Below the pieces are notes generated by a model. It made no database searches, was not told the DNA's origin, and saw only the letters and a list, made by a program, of their open reading frames with translations. Below are positions 25,795-33,847 of a stretch of 64,000 nt of DNA, piece after piece. Source of the stretch: RH-AL1 sp965277735. Its GTDB lineage: Bacteria; Pseudomonadota; Alphaproteobacteria; Rhizobiales; Beijerinckiaceae. How positions within the stretch are numbered: the first letter of the stretch is position 1; every line of letters begins with the position of its first letter. The position numbers and the translations under genes are program-made. Where the stretch lies: assembly GCA_965277735.1 (NCBI GenBank), contig CBDIDO010000002.1:372001-436000 (forward strand), read 5' to 3'.

Positions 25795-26490
25795 TCACGA
25801 GCAGACTGCGCCGCTCTGGCCTGACGGCGGAGCAAGCGGGGTTGCCAAGGTGACCTGCCCGAGCGTGCGCGGATAGGTGTACATCGTCCGCAGGATCGGC
25901 GACGTCAAAGTCGGCACGATCGCCGGGCTGACCGGCGAGTAGGTGTAGCTGATATCCGAGATGATGAGCGCCGTCGGCTGCGTGCCGGCGAGAACCAGGA
26001 GGGCGGGCGGCGTTCCGATCGACGCCGGGATCGTGGTCGGCGTGGGGGCCGCGCTGTTGGCACCTTGCGTGAGGATGACCTTGCAGGGGCGAAGCGTCCC
26101 GCCTTGCGTATAGCTCCACCGCACGGTCGCGTCGCAACAGGTTTTGTTGGCGCGCACCGTCAGGTCGATGGCGGAGATCGTCACTTTCAATTGCGCGGTC
26201 GGGAACGGCGCCATCGTCGCCGTCGCCGCCGTCATGATCGCGGAGAGCTGCGTGTTGGTCATCGCCGTCGTGGTCGTCTGCTCGGCGACCAGCTCGGCGA
26301 CGGTCTCGCTGGCATAGGCCGCCTTGTCGGTGGCCATGATCTTTTCGCTGACGTCGAAACATCCGATGTAGAGAAGCAACAGAACCGGCAACACCAAAGC
26401 GAACTCGACCGCGCCGACGCCGCGGCGATCGCGAACCAACCCGACGAGGGACGAAAGCTCGAGGGAGAGGGGCCGGAGCTGTCTCAACAA
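25795..26490 (-). CDS. TadE-like pseudopilin/pilus assembly protein
   Basis: 231 residues beginning at a TTG that overlaps the stop of the upstream TadE-like gene. The TadE motif RRGVGAVEFALVLPVLLLLYIG (about 22-43) has the conserved Glu before the hydrophobic helix. The remaining domain is extracytoplasmic, Thr/Ala/Pro-rich, with a CC pair (KTCCDATV). TadE-like proteins are minor pseudopilins processed at the inner membrane. Three further genes of this group are on the same strand. Confidence 0.85.
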   Translation of the reverse strand: MLRQLRPLSLELSSLVGLVRDRRGVGAVEFALVLPVLLLLYIGCFDVSEKIMATDKAAYASETVAELVAEQTTTTAMTNTQLSAIMTAATATMAPFPTAQLKVTISAIDLTVRANKTCCDATVRWSYTQGGTLRPCKVILTQGANSAAPTPTTIPASIGTPPALLVLAGTQPTALIISDISYTYSPVSPAIVPTLTSPILRTMYTYPRTLGQVTLATPLAPPSGQSGAVCS

Positions 26491-27113
26491 TTGGGCGCCT
26501 TCGTGTAGCTCCCCGACGGATAAGGCTCCGTCTCGAAGATGGCCGTCCCGACGAGGAGATGCTGGAAGCCCGGATCGTTCGGCACGTCATTGACGAGCCC
26601 CGACGTGTTGACGCTGATCTTGCCCGACGCCCACTGCAGGATCGGCATGATCGCGGGCATGGGATAGGCGATACGCACCACCGTGATCGTGCCGGGTGCG
26701 CCCATGCAGAATTGGTTTGTGCTCTGCGTTTTATAGAAGTCGTTCGAAAGGTCCTGCCCCGAGAAACTCGTGGCCGTGCGAACGTCGATGATGACCTTCG
26801 AGCAATCGACGTAGCTCGCCAGGATGCGCGGCCCCGTGGCCGGGCAGAGATAGGCGCTCTTGAAGGCGGTGGTCGTGGTGATGCCGGCGCCCTGCGCGAC
26901 CCCGGTCAGCATCGATCGGGAGGCTTGCCGCGTCGCCTCGTTGAGATTTTCGCTGGTCAGCAGCACGAGGCCGCTTTCGAAGATCGCGCCCAGAAGACTG
27001 ATCAGCGGGACCGCGATCAGGGCGAATTCCACGGCCGATGTGCCGCGCGAATCCCGTCGAAACAGCCGTAGCAGACTGGGCCTCGAAGACCTGATCTTTG
27101 GTGATTGGGGCAT
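26484..27113 (-). CDS. TadE-like pseudopilin/pilus assembly protein (first gene of operon)
   Basis: The protein has 209 residues. After a basic start (RPSLLRLFRRDSRGT) comes the TadE motif SAVEFALIAVPLISLLGAIF (about 25-45) with its conserved Glu, then an extracytoplasmic domain with several cysteines that may form disulphides. It is the first gene of a four-gene minus-strand operon (TadE, TadE, unknown, TadG). The ribosome binding site is weak. No prepilin, ATPase or secretin gene of a Tad system is in the window. Confidence 0.87.
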   Translation of the reverse strand: MPQSPKIRSSRPSLLRLFRRDSRGTSAVEFALIAVPLISLLGAIFESGLVLLTSENLNEATRQASRSMLTGVAQGAGITTTTAFKSAYLCPATGPRILASYVDCSKVIIDVRTATSFSGQDLSNDFYKTQSTNQFCMGAPGTITVVRIAYPMPAIMPILQWASGKISVNTSGLVNDVPNDPGFQHLLVGTAIFETEPYPSGSYTKAPNC

Positions 27114-27565
27114 GGAGATCGTCTGTAGTCTCGGCCGGGCCGCACGATGAACGCTACGGCAGCTTCCTTAACGTTCCGACAAAATCGCCGCCCAAAAGCC
27201 TGCTTTCGAATGCAACCCGAAGTATGCAATTTAATATTTACGATCACGTTTCCTTGATTTTTGGTCCGTTTCCTTTTCGTGACACTTCAAGAAAGAAAAT
27301 CGATCTCATTTACACATCATAATGTCTTGCGATGCAATCGTTGTATTAGCATCGTCTATCTTGGACTAACCGATGGCCTGCACTTCGCGCATCGCCCGAA
27401 CAAAGTACAAAACCCCACGCGCGCTGATATAATATCACGGGACCGCTCGTTTTAACTCCCACGATCGGCGCCGGCTTTATCACGCGCGCCAGATCCGCGT
27501 CGAACAGCTCTTGTTGGTGCCGCAACCATCCCGAGACTGACCATCATTGATGGGTCGCCTCGACC
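27114..27565. other. AT-rich intergenic region upstream of the Tad-like operon
   Basis: From about 27170 to 27450 the sequence is clearly more AT-rich than its neighbours (for example TTTAATATTTACG near 27230 and TTTACACATCATAATG near 27310). Short frames on both strands show no domain. It should carry the promoter of the Tad-like operon on the minus strand; a small RNA or a regulator-binding region is possible but unproven. Confidence 0.4.
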
Positions 27566-28036
27566 TCATACCTCCAGATAGCGGGCCTCGTAGGCGATCG
27601 GAAAGTTCACCGACCTCGCGATGAAGCAGAAATGGTGTACCTCACGGTGCAAGGCATCGGCTTTCACCAGATCGGCGCCCTGCGCCAGCGTGATCGTCGG
27701 CCGCAGAACGGCGCGCAGGAAACGCCCGTCCCCGCGCGGCCCGGTTTCACCGACGCCGAGCGGCGCGTCTTCATACGCCCGGACCACGATGCCGACTTCG
27801 CTCGCCAGATGCAGGTACCAGAGCATGTGGCAGCCCGACAGGCTCGCGAGCAGGAGATCCTCCGGGTTCGGTTTGGTGGGATCTCCACCGAGCAAGGGGT
27901 CGTTCGAGCAGTCGATCGGCAGCTGGCCCGGCGTCGCGATGTGCCAGGTGCGATCATAGCCCTTGTAGCGCGTCGTCCCTTCGCCGCGGTCGCCCGTCCA
28001 GACGATCCGGGCCGTGTAATCGTGTGTCTTGCTCAT
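27566..28036 (-). CDS. OsmC family protein (peroxidase-like)
   Basis: 156 residues from an ATG preceded by CGAGGTGG. OsmC/Ohr proteins reduce peroxides with a cysteine pair. Family features are KPNPEDLLLASLSGCHMLWYLHLAS, holding the first Cys, and the C-terminal HHFCFIARSVNFPI, holding the second. The C-terminal motif differs from the Ohr CPYS type, so it belongs to the broader OsmC/YhfA-like group. It is divergent from the histidine kinase gene, with a 172-base gap. Confidence 0.92.
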   Translation of the reverse strand: MSKTHDYTARIVWTGDRGEGTTRYKGYDRTWHIATPGQLPIDCSNDPLLGGDPTKPNPEDLLLASLSGCHMLWYLHLASEVGIVVRAYEDAPLGVGETGPRGDGRFLRAVLRPTITLAQGADLVKADALHREVHHFCFIARSVNFPIAYEARYLEV

Positions 28037-28208
28037 ATCCACCTCGTGAACGCGATGCCGGCAGACTCGCCGGAGACGGGCGGTCGTCGTCAAGGCGACC
28101 GCAACGCCGGAATGATCCCGTTGCATTTCAAGGCCCTGCAGCGCCTCGGCAACCGGGTTAGCCCTCAAGGGCGCTTCCCGGGCGGCACACCTATGTTAAA
28201 AGGCGATC

Positions 28209-30230
28209 TTGGAGCTTTCATCCGCCATCCCCGCCCTCGTCGCCGACCCGCAACGTCTCGCGGCGCTCGAGAGCTACGACATTCTCGACACGCCGGCCGA
28301 GGAGGGCTTCGACGAGATCGTCAGGCTCGCCGGCCTCGTCTGCGAGACGCCCGTCGCCCTGGTCAGCCTGGTGTCCGGCGATCGGCAATGGTTCAAGGCG
28401 CGGATCGGCTTTCCGCCCTGCGAGACCGATCTCAACTCCTCCGTGTGCGCGCATGCGCTCGCCGAGCCTGATGTCCTCATCATCACCGATCTGACCGTCG
28501 ACCCGCGCACCAAGCGCAATCCGCTGGTCACCGGCGAGCCGCACATCCGCTTCTATGCCGGCGCGCCGCTGCGCACGAAGGACGGCCATACGCTCGGCAG
28601 CCTGTGCGTCATCGACGGGCGCCCACGACCCGAAGGTTTGTCGGCAAAGCAGATCGAGGGCCTGCAGGCCTTGGCGGGCCAGGTGGTCCGCCAGCTCGAG
28701 CTGCATCGCCTCGTTCGACAGCAGCAGCGCACGCAAGCCATGCTGGAAGCAAAGACCGAACAGCTCGCCGCGAGTGAAGACTATTGGCGCGGTCTGTTCG
28801 AGCGTCTGCGCGAAGGGTTCGTCGTCGGCCAGCTGATCAAGGACCCCAACGGGCGCGTCACCGACTGGCGCTACCTCGAGATCAACCCGGCGTGGGGCGA
28901 GCTGACCGGCCTGCCGGCCGCGGAGGCCATCGGACGGACCGTGCGCGAGGTGCTGCCGGAGATCGCGGACGAATGGATCAGCGAGCCGGGCTACGTCGTC
29001 GAAACGGGCGAGACGGCCACCTTCACGCGTCAGCTCGGCCAGCTCGGCCGGTGGCTGGAGGGGCGCATCAGCCCGCTCGGCGCCGACACGTTCGTCATCC
29101 TGTTCCTGGACGTGACCGAGCGGGTCCTCATCGACAAGGCCCTCGCCGGCAGCGCCAGCCGCAGGACGGCGCTGGCCCGCCTCGGCGACACGTTGCGAAA
29201 GGCGATGGACGTCGATGCCATGGGCTTCACCGCCGGCGCCATCGTCGGCCCCGAGCTCGGTGCGGCGCAAGCCGGCTATGCCTCGATCGACGCCGGCAAC
29301 GAGACGGTCAAGGTCGGCCCGACCTGGTGCGCGCCGGGCACGACGAGCGTGGCCGGGATGCACAGCTTTCGCGACTACGGCACCTATATCGAAGAGCTGA
29401 AGGCCGGCCGCGTCGTCGTCGTCTCCGACGTGAGCACGGACGCGCGGACGCGCGGGCAGGCGCTCGGTGCCTTCGGCATTTCGGCCTTCGTCAACGTGCC
29501 GGTGGTCGAGCACGGCGAGCTGGTCGGGATGCTCCTGGTGCTCTTCGCCGCGCCCCGCGCGGTGACGAAGGAGGAGGAAGACTTCCTGCGCGCGGCGGTC
29601 GATCGCACCCGGGCGGAGGTGGCGCGCATCCGCGCCGAGGAGCAGCAGGGCATCCTCAACAACGAGATCAGCCACCGGCTGAAGAACAGCATGGCGATGA
29701 TCCAGGCGATCGCCAACCAGACGCTGAAGGGGGTCGCCGACCGCGGCCCCGTGGACTCCTTCGAGCAGCGGCTGATGGCGCTCAGCACCGCGCATGATGT
29801 CCTGCTCCGCAAGGATTGGGAGACCGCCGACCTGCACGAGGTTCTGCAGCGCGTCCTCGATGCCGCCGGCGCGGGCGGCCGCTACGTGGCCACCGGCCCG
29901 GCGACGAGCCTGGGTCCGCGCGCCGCGCTGTCGACATCGCTGCTGCTGCACGAGCTGGCGACCAACGCCAGCAAGTATGGTGCGCTATCGCACAATGCGG
30001 GGCGGGTTGACGTGAGCTGGCGTTTGGACGGAGAAGTGAACGCCGACGAGCTCGTGCTCGACTGGCGGGAGACGGGTGGCCCGCCGGCTGTCGAACCGAC
30101 GCGGAAGGGCTTCGGCTCGCGTCTGCTGCGGATGGGTCTGATGGGTACGGGCGGCTCCCATATCGCGTATCGGGAGACCGGGCTCGAAGCGTCGTTTCGT
30201 GCACCACGCAACCAAGTCGAGAAGGCCTGA
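28209..30230 (+). CDS. GAF-PAS-GAF HWE-type sensor histidine kinase
   Basis: 673 residues from a TTG with AAGG five bases upstream. Domains in order: GAF (about 20-165, DRQWFKARIGFPPCETDL...), a PAS segment (about 185-310, EDYWRGLFERLREGFVVGQL), a second GAF (about 320-470) and an HWE/HisKA_2-like kinase. The phospho-acceptor is His489 in EISHRLKNSMAMIQAIANQT; the N box is ELATNASKYGALS and the later box has WRETGGP and GFGSRLL. There is no membrane segment, so it senses a cytoplasmic signal, possibly through ligands or light. It is coupled to the response regulator by a TGATG overlap. Confidence 0.95.
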   Translation: MELSSAIPALVADPQRLAALESYDILDTPAEEGFDEIVRLAGLVCETPVALVSLVSGDRQWFKARIGFPPCETDLNSSVCAHALAEPDVLIITDLTVDPRTKRNPLVTGEPHIRFYAGAPLRTKDGHTLGSLCVIDGRPRPEGLSAKQIEGLQALAGQVVRQLELHRLVRQQQRTQAMLEAKTEQLAASEDYWRGLFERLREGFVVGQLIKDPNGRVTDWRYLEINPAWGELTGLPAAEAIGRTVREVLPEIADEWISEPGYVVETGETATFTRQLGQLGRWLEGRISPLGADTFVILFLDVTERVLIDKALAGSASRRTALARLGDTLRKAMDVDAMGFTAGAIVGPELGAAQAGYASIDAGNETVKVGPTWCAPGTTSVAGMHSFRDYGTYIEELKAGRVVVVSDVSTDARTRGQALGAFGISAFVNVPVVEHGELVGMLLVLFAAPRAVTKEEEDFLRAAVDRTRAEVARIRAEEQQGILNNEISHRLKNSMAMIQAIANQTLKGVADRGPVDSFEQRLMALSTAHDVLLRKDWETADLHEVLQRVLDAAGAGGRYVATGPATSLGPRAALSTSLLLHELATNASKYGALSHNAGRVDVSWRLDGEVNADELVLDWRETGGPPAVEPTRKGFGSRLLRMGLMGTGGSHIAYRETGLEASFRAPRNQVEKA

Positions 30231-30607
30231 TGACGACACGCGTCGACGCACGACCGATCGCGCTGATCGTCGAGGACGAACCGGTCCAGCGCATGATGCT
30301 GGTCGACTTCATCGAGGAGGCCGGCTTCGAGACGGTCGAGGCCATGAGCGCGGAAGATGCGGTCCATATCCTCGACAACCGCCTCGACATCCGCGTCGTG
30401 TTCACCGACATCGACATGCCGGGCGGCTTCGAAGGCATGAAGCTCGCAGCGATGATCCGCAGCCGCTGGCCTCCGATCGAGCTGATCCTCACGTCGTCGA
30501 GCGCGGGGGAGCCCGACGTCGACGCCATTCCGGCGCGCGCGATCGTTATCTCCAAGCCGTATCGCAAGGAGCATCTGATCAAGACGATGCAGCGGTTTCT
30601 CGCCTGA
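30230..30607 (+). CDS. Single-domain response regulator
   Basis: The 125-residue receiver domain has no output domain. Phosphorylation is expected at Asp60 (VVFTDIDMPGG); the acidic pocket is in LIVEDEP (residues 15-17), the switch Thr/Ser is in LILTSSS and the conserved Lys in ISKPY. Its ATG shares a base with the stop of the HWE kinase, so it is the cognate partner. Single receivers of this type usually relay phosphate or act by protein contact. Confidence 0.95.
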   Translation: MTTRVDARPIALIVEDEPVQRMMLVDFIEEAGFETVEAMSAEDAVHILDNRLDIRVVFTDIDMPGGFEGMKLAAMIRSRWPPIELILTSSSAGEPDVDAIPARAIVISKPYRKEHLIKTMQRFLA

Positions 30608-30622
30608 TCCGTCAGCCAGCAG

Positions 30623-31147
30623 CTAAGCCGGCCTGCTGAGGCCGAGCGCAGCCGGGGCGGCCCGCTTCGCGATCATGGCGGAGCAATCGACGGCCAGGCC
30701 CTCGAGAGCCGCAGCCTGCACCGGCGTCAGACCTTCCGGGCGAGGCTCGGTGTCGATGACGCAGAGCGATCCGATCGGCGTGCCGTCCGCGGCCTCTATC
30801 TTGGCGCCCGCGTAGAAGCGAATGCGCGGCTCGCCTGTCACGAGGGTATTGTCCGACGTGCGCGGGTCTGCCGCGAGGTCTGGAATGACGAGCAGGCCAC
30901 GCTCGTGCAGCGCGTACTTGCACACCGACTGGCCGAGAGGCGTCTCGGACGGCGCAAAGCCGATCCGGGCTTTGAACCACTGCCGATCGTCGGCAACCAG
31001 ACTGATCAGGGCGACGGGCGTTTGGCAGGATTCCGTCGCGCGAAGAACGATCCTGTCGAAGGCTTCCTCAGCCGCCGTATCCATGATCCCGGCCTCGGCG
31101 AGCGCGGCAAGGCGCCTGTCTTCGTCGATGACCCATGGCGCGGACAC
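30623..31147 (-). CDS. Stand-alone GAF domain protein (twin of the kinase GAF1)
   Basis: 174 residues from a GTG with GAGGT five bases upstream. Nearly the whole protein is one GAF domain that closely matches the first GAF of the adjacent kinase: both share DRQWFKARIGF, TPVALxSLV, SVCxxAL, LVTGEPxIRFYAGA and GSLCVID. It has no output domain. It converges on the response regulator with a 15-base gap. A duplicated sensor module that binds the same signal is a reasonable inference; what it does with it is unknown. Confidence 0.85.
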   Translation of the reverse strand: MSAPWVIDEDRRLAALAEAGIMDTAAEEAFDRIVLRATESCQTPVALISLVADDRQWFKARIGFAPSETPLGQSVCKYALHERGLLVIPDLAADPRTSDNTLVTGEPRIRFYAGAKIEAADGTPIGSLCVIDTEPRPEGLTPVQAAALEGLAVDCSAMIAKRAAPAALGLSRPA

Positions 31148-31266
31148 GGCTGACCTCGGTTGGACCCCACCGGCGGGTGCCAGCTTCCACGACCATCTTA
31201 GATCATCGCCATAGCGAAGGATACCGCTCGCGCGAGCAGCCCTTCAAGAACAACATGGTAGCGATT

Positions 31267-31713
31267 TCACTCGATACGCGGCCGTCCCCACACCTCGTTG
31301 CGCGACTGCGCCAGGGTGCGTGCCCGCGCGCGGCGCGTGGTGCGGCGCGTGGTTTGGCGCGCTTGGCGCGCGCGCCGCTTGGCGTCGGCGTTGGCCTGCG
31401 CGGCGGCGCTGGCGCGCAGCATCCAGGGTGGCGGCGGGTGGTAGGGGGTGACGACGATCTCGAAGCCCAGCGTCTCCAGAATGCGCAACACCTTGCCGGC
31501 TTCGCAGGTCGGCCGGCCCTGCTCGAGCGCGACGAGCCATTGCCTGGAGACGCCGGCCCGCGCGGCGAGCTCGGCCTGGCGGATCGCGAGGCCGGCGCGG
31601 ATCGCGCGGACATAGCCGCCGAGCTCGATCATCGTGACGATCGGCTTCGCCAGCGCGTCGCGCGGCGGCAGCTCGGGTTTCCGCGGCAGCTGGATTCTTG
31701 GGGTCGGTGACAT
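31267..31713 (-). CDS. HipB/y4mF-type XRE regulator without HipA partner
   Basis: 148 residues from an ATG with GGAGGG six bases upstream. A Cro/C1-type helix-turn-helix is at about 34-90 (IRAGLAIRQAELAARAGVSR, QWLVALEQGRPTCEAGKVLR, ILETLGFEIVV), as in HipB antitoxins. The last 50 residues are very basic and Arg/Ala-rich (AKRRARQARQTTRRTTRRAR), suggesting nucleic-acid binding. The next gene downstream is the GAF protein, so no hipA kinase gene follows. The tail may replace the usual C-terminal part. Confidence 0.85.
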   Translation of the reverse strand: MSPTPRIQLPRKPELPPRDALAKPIVTMIELGGYVRAIRAGLAIRQAELAARAGVSRQWLVALEQGRPTCEAGKVLRILETLGFEIVVTPYHPPPPWMLRASAAAQANADAKRRARQARQTTRRTTRRARARTLAQSRNEVWGRPRIE

Positions 31714-31844
31714 GAGGCGCCCTCCTCCGGTCCGTCATGTATCCGTTCAACTGCCCAGCGCGCGATCGGCTGCCGCGGCGCGCCTGCCACGATTGCGCAA
31801 ACGAACCTCGCGCGCCCGCGCAGATGTCCGAGGCACCCGCAGCC

Positions 31845-32423
31845 TCAGGCGTTGCTTTTCGACCCCAGGATCATGGCGGCCGTCGCCGACAGCAGCTCGG
31901 CGCGCATCGCTTCGTCATCGGTGGCGCGCGCGAGCAGAACGGCGCCGACGGCCGCCGCCATCGACGTGAGCGCACGGGCCCGACGCGCCGCCGGCCGGCC
32001 CGGAAACAGGCGCTCCAGGCGCTCGATCCAAACCTCGAGCCCGGTCGTGAACGCATGGCGGATGGGCCCCTGCCGTCGGCCGGCGTCGGCGGCGAGAGCC
32101 GCGAAGGCGCAGCCCTCCCCGATCGCGTCGCAATGCGCCGTTGACAAATAGCTCTTCACCCAGGCTTCCAGGACCTCTTGCGGCGCCTGCTCCGGCGCAG
32201 ACGTACCCATCGCGGAATTGTCGACCATCGCGCGCGCGCAGGCCTCGGCGACCAGCGCGTCCTTCGAGGCGAAGTTCTTGTAGAAGCCGCCGTGGGTCAG
32301 CCCAGCCGCCTGCATCAGACCGTCGATCCCGACGCCGTCGACGCCGCGCTCGCGCAGCAGCCGGCTGGCGACCGCGACGATGCGGTCGCGATTCGCCGCC
32401 GCCTGTTCCTTGCTGACCCTCAT
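31845..32423 (-). CDS. TetR-family transcriptional repressor
   Basis: 192 residues from an ATG with GGAGAT four bases upstream; a longer start at 32465 would run into the operator. The N-terminal helix-turn-helix is typical (RIVAVASRLLRERGVDGVGI, then GLTHGGFYKNFASKDALVAE). The ligand domain holds a lone cysteine (GEGCAFAALAAD). It is divergent from an SDR gene across a 121-base region with two copies of the palindrome ATGACNATCGTCAT, so it probably represses both itself and the SDR. Confidence 0.92.
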   Translation of the reverse strand: MRVSKEQAAANRDRIVAVASRLLRERGVDGVGIDGLMQAAGLTHGGFYKNFASKDALVAEACARAMVDNSAMGTSAPEQAPQEVLEAWVKSYLSTAHCDAIGEGCAFAALAADAGRRQGPIRHAFTTGLEVWIERLERLFPGRPAARRARALTSMAAAVGAVLLARATDDEAMRAELLSATAAMILGSKSNA

Positions 32424-32458
32424 TGCGATCTCCGCGCGAAACGTCCTTGACAATGCAT

Positions 32459-32472
32459 ATGACAATCGTCAT
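32459..32472. promoter_or_regulatory. TetR operator copy 1
   Basis: ATGACAATCGTCAT, a near-perfect 14-base palindrome in the TetR/SDR divergent region. Its centre is 29 bp from that of copy 2. Position and symmetry fit binding by the adjacent TetR dimer. Confidence 0.75.
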
Positions 32473-32487
32473 CAATAATCAAATAAG

Positions 32488-32501
32488 ATGACGATCGTCA
32501 T
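32488..32501. promoter_or_regulatory. TetR operator copy 2
   Basis: ATGACGATCGTCAT, a perfect 14-base palindrome differing from copy 1 at one base. It lies 44 bases before the SDR start, where a bound repressor would block transcription. Confidence 0.75.
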
Positions 32502-32544
32502 CAGAACTACGCATACAGTTCTATCACAAACCATCGAAGGCCAC

Positions 32545-33378
32545 ATGAGCACGACAGACAACACGCCGGTCAGCGGCAACGTCGCTTTTGTCACCGGCGC
32601 GTCCGCCGGCATCGGGCAAGCCACCTCGCTTGCGTTGATGAAGGCCGGCTACCGCGTGTTCGGCACGAGCCGAAAGGTCGAGACCGGCAGCGTCGTCGAC
32701 GGAATTCAGATGGTCCGCTGCGACGTCACGTCGGACGAATCCGTGGCCGCCGCCGTCGCGCATGTTCAAGAAAAGGCCGGCCGGCTCGATCTGCTGATCA
32801 ACAACGCGGGCGCCGGCATCCTCGCCGGCGCGGAGGAAAGCTCGATCGCACAGCTTCACGCGCTGTTCGACACCAACGTCTACGGCACCGTGCGCATGAT
32901 CAACGCGGTGCTGCCCCTCATGCGCCGGCAGGGCGCGGGTCGCATCATCAACCTGAGCTCGATCCTCGGCCTGATCCCGGCGCCGTTCAGCGCCCATTAC
33001 GCCGCGACGAAACACGCGATCGAAGGCTATTCCGAATCGTTGGATCACGAGGTTCGCGGCTTCGGAATCCGTGTCGTCCTGATCGAGCCGGGCTTCACGA
33101 AATCCTCCTTCGAGCAATCGATGGGCGCGCCCGACGCGCCTCTGGCCGTCTACGCCGCCGCGCGCAAAAATGCGGCCCAGATGATCGCCGCCAGCATGAA
33201 GACCGCCGACACGTCGGAGTCCGTCGCCCAGACCATCGTGCGCGCCGCCACCGCGAAGCACCCTGATCGGCGCTACACCTCCGGCAAGGGCGTCGGTCGC
33301 CTCGCCCTGCTCCGTCGCTTCGTTCCCGCATCGGCCTTCGACAAGAGCCTGCGCAAGCAGATGCAGCTGCCTGCGTAG
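32545..33378 (+). CDS. SDR-family oxidoreductase
   Basis: 277 residues from an ATG with GAAGG four bases upstream; a start at 32488 would lie inside the operator. Classical short-chain dehydrogenase features: cofactor motif TGASAGIGQ (about 17-25), NNAGAG, the catalytic Ser in INLSSILG and YAATK. The Arg after the second strand (GTSRK) favours NADP(H). The substrate is unknown. Control by the divergent TetR gene suggests induction by a small hydrophobic compound. Confidence 0.92.
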   Translation: MSTTDNTPVSGNVAFVTGASAGIGQATSLALMKAGYRVFGTSRKVETGSVVDGIQMVRCDVTSDESVAAAVAHVQEKAGRLDLLINNAGAGILAGAEESSIAQLHALFDTNVYGTVRMINAVLPLMRRQGAGRIINLSSILGLIPAPFSAHYAATKHAIEGYSESLDHEVRGFGIRVVLIEPGFTKSSFEQSMGAPDAPLAVYAAARKNAAQMIAASMKTADTSESVAQTIVRAATAKHPDRRYTSGKGVGRLALLRRFVPASAFDKSLRKQMQLPA

Positions 33379-33410
33379 AAACCTCGGCGGTAGGTTTGAT
33401 CTCCTACCTC

Positions 33411-33518
33411 CGTCGTGGCCGGGCTTGTCCCGGCCATCCACGCCGGACATCGCGGCAATGCGTCCGCGACGACCGCAGTGGCGCGGCGTGGAGGCCCGGC
33501 ACAGGGCCGGGCATGACG
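33411..33518. repeat. Intergenic palindromic repeat, second family
   Basis: The arms 33411-33445 and 33484-33518 (35 bases each) are inverted copies with a few mismatches: CGTCGTGGCCGGGCTTGTCC... on the left and the complement of ...GGCCCGGCACAGGGCCGGGC on the right, around a 38-base spacer. The GGCCGGGCTTGTCCCGGCC core matches repeats I know from Hyphomicrobiales intergenic regions. It follows the SDR gene by 32 bases and may act as its 3' hairpin. Confidence 0.75.
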
Positions 33519-33609
33519 AACCGGGAAGTAACCTCGGACCTTCGCGCAGCACGCGACCGGCGGACGCCGCAGCCCCAATTCCGCAATCGGACACCCCGAG
33601 CCCCGCAAT

Positions 33610-33774
33610 GTCGTGGTTCGGCGACATCGGCAACGTCGTGTCGCGGAACCGCGACGTGCCGCACACCGGCGTCGCGGTTCCGCGACAGGGCCCCACGCCG
33701 GGGTCGCGGGACCGCGACACGGCCGCGATCCGGTGTCGACGCGCCGCGACACGCGCCCGTCGCGGCCCCTGCGA
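33610..33774. repeat. Array of 16-bp palindromes spaced about 31 bp
   Basis: Palindromes of the form GTCGCGGNNCCGCGAC start at 33640 (centre AA), 33671 (TT) and 33703 (GA). Degenerate copies start at 33610 (GTCGTGGTTCGGCGAC) and 33735 (GTCGACGCGCCGCGAC), and a half copy is at 33759. Start-to-start distances are 30, 31, 32 and 32 bases, about three helical turns, so all copies face the same side of the DNA. The 14-16-base spacers differ from one another. It lies between the SDR gene and the 3' end of dnaN. Confidence 0.7.
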
Positions 33775-33847
33775 AAAGGCCGGGATGGACACGGCACGAG
33801 GTACCGGTTATATTACCTGAGATGGGCCGAGCGGCAAGACAGGGCGG

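Noticed and set aside
23698..27113. Complete Tad pilus locus
   Set aside because: Only TadE- and TadG-like genes are present; pilin, ATPase, platform and secretin genes are absent from the window.
31267..31713. Complete HipBA toxin-antitoxin pair
   Set aside because: Only the HipB-like part is present; the following gene is a GAF-domain protein.
33610..33774. CRISPR array
   Set aside because: The repeated unit is only 16 bases, palindromic and variable at its centre, the spacers are 14-16 bases, and there is no cas gene; this does not fit a CRISPR array.
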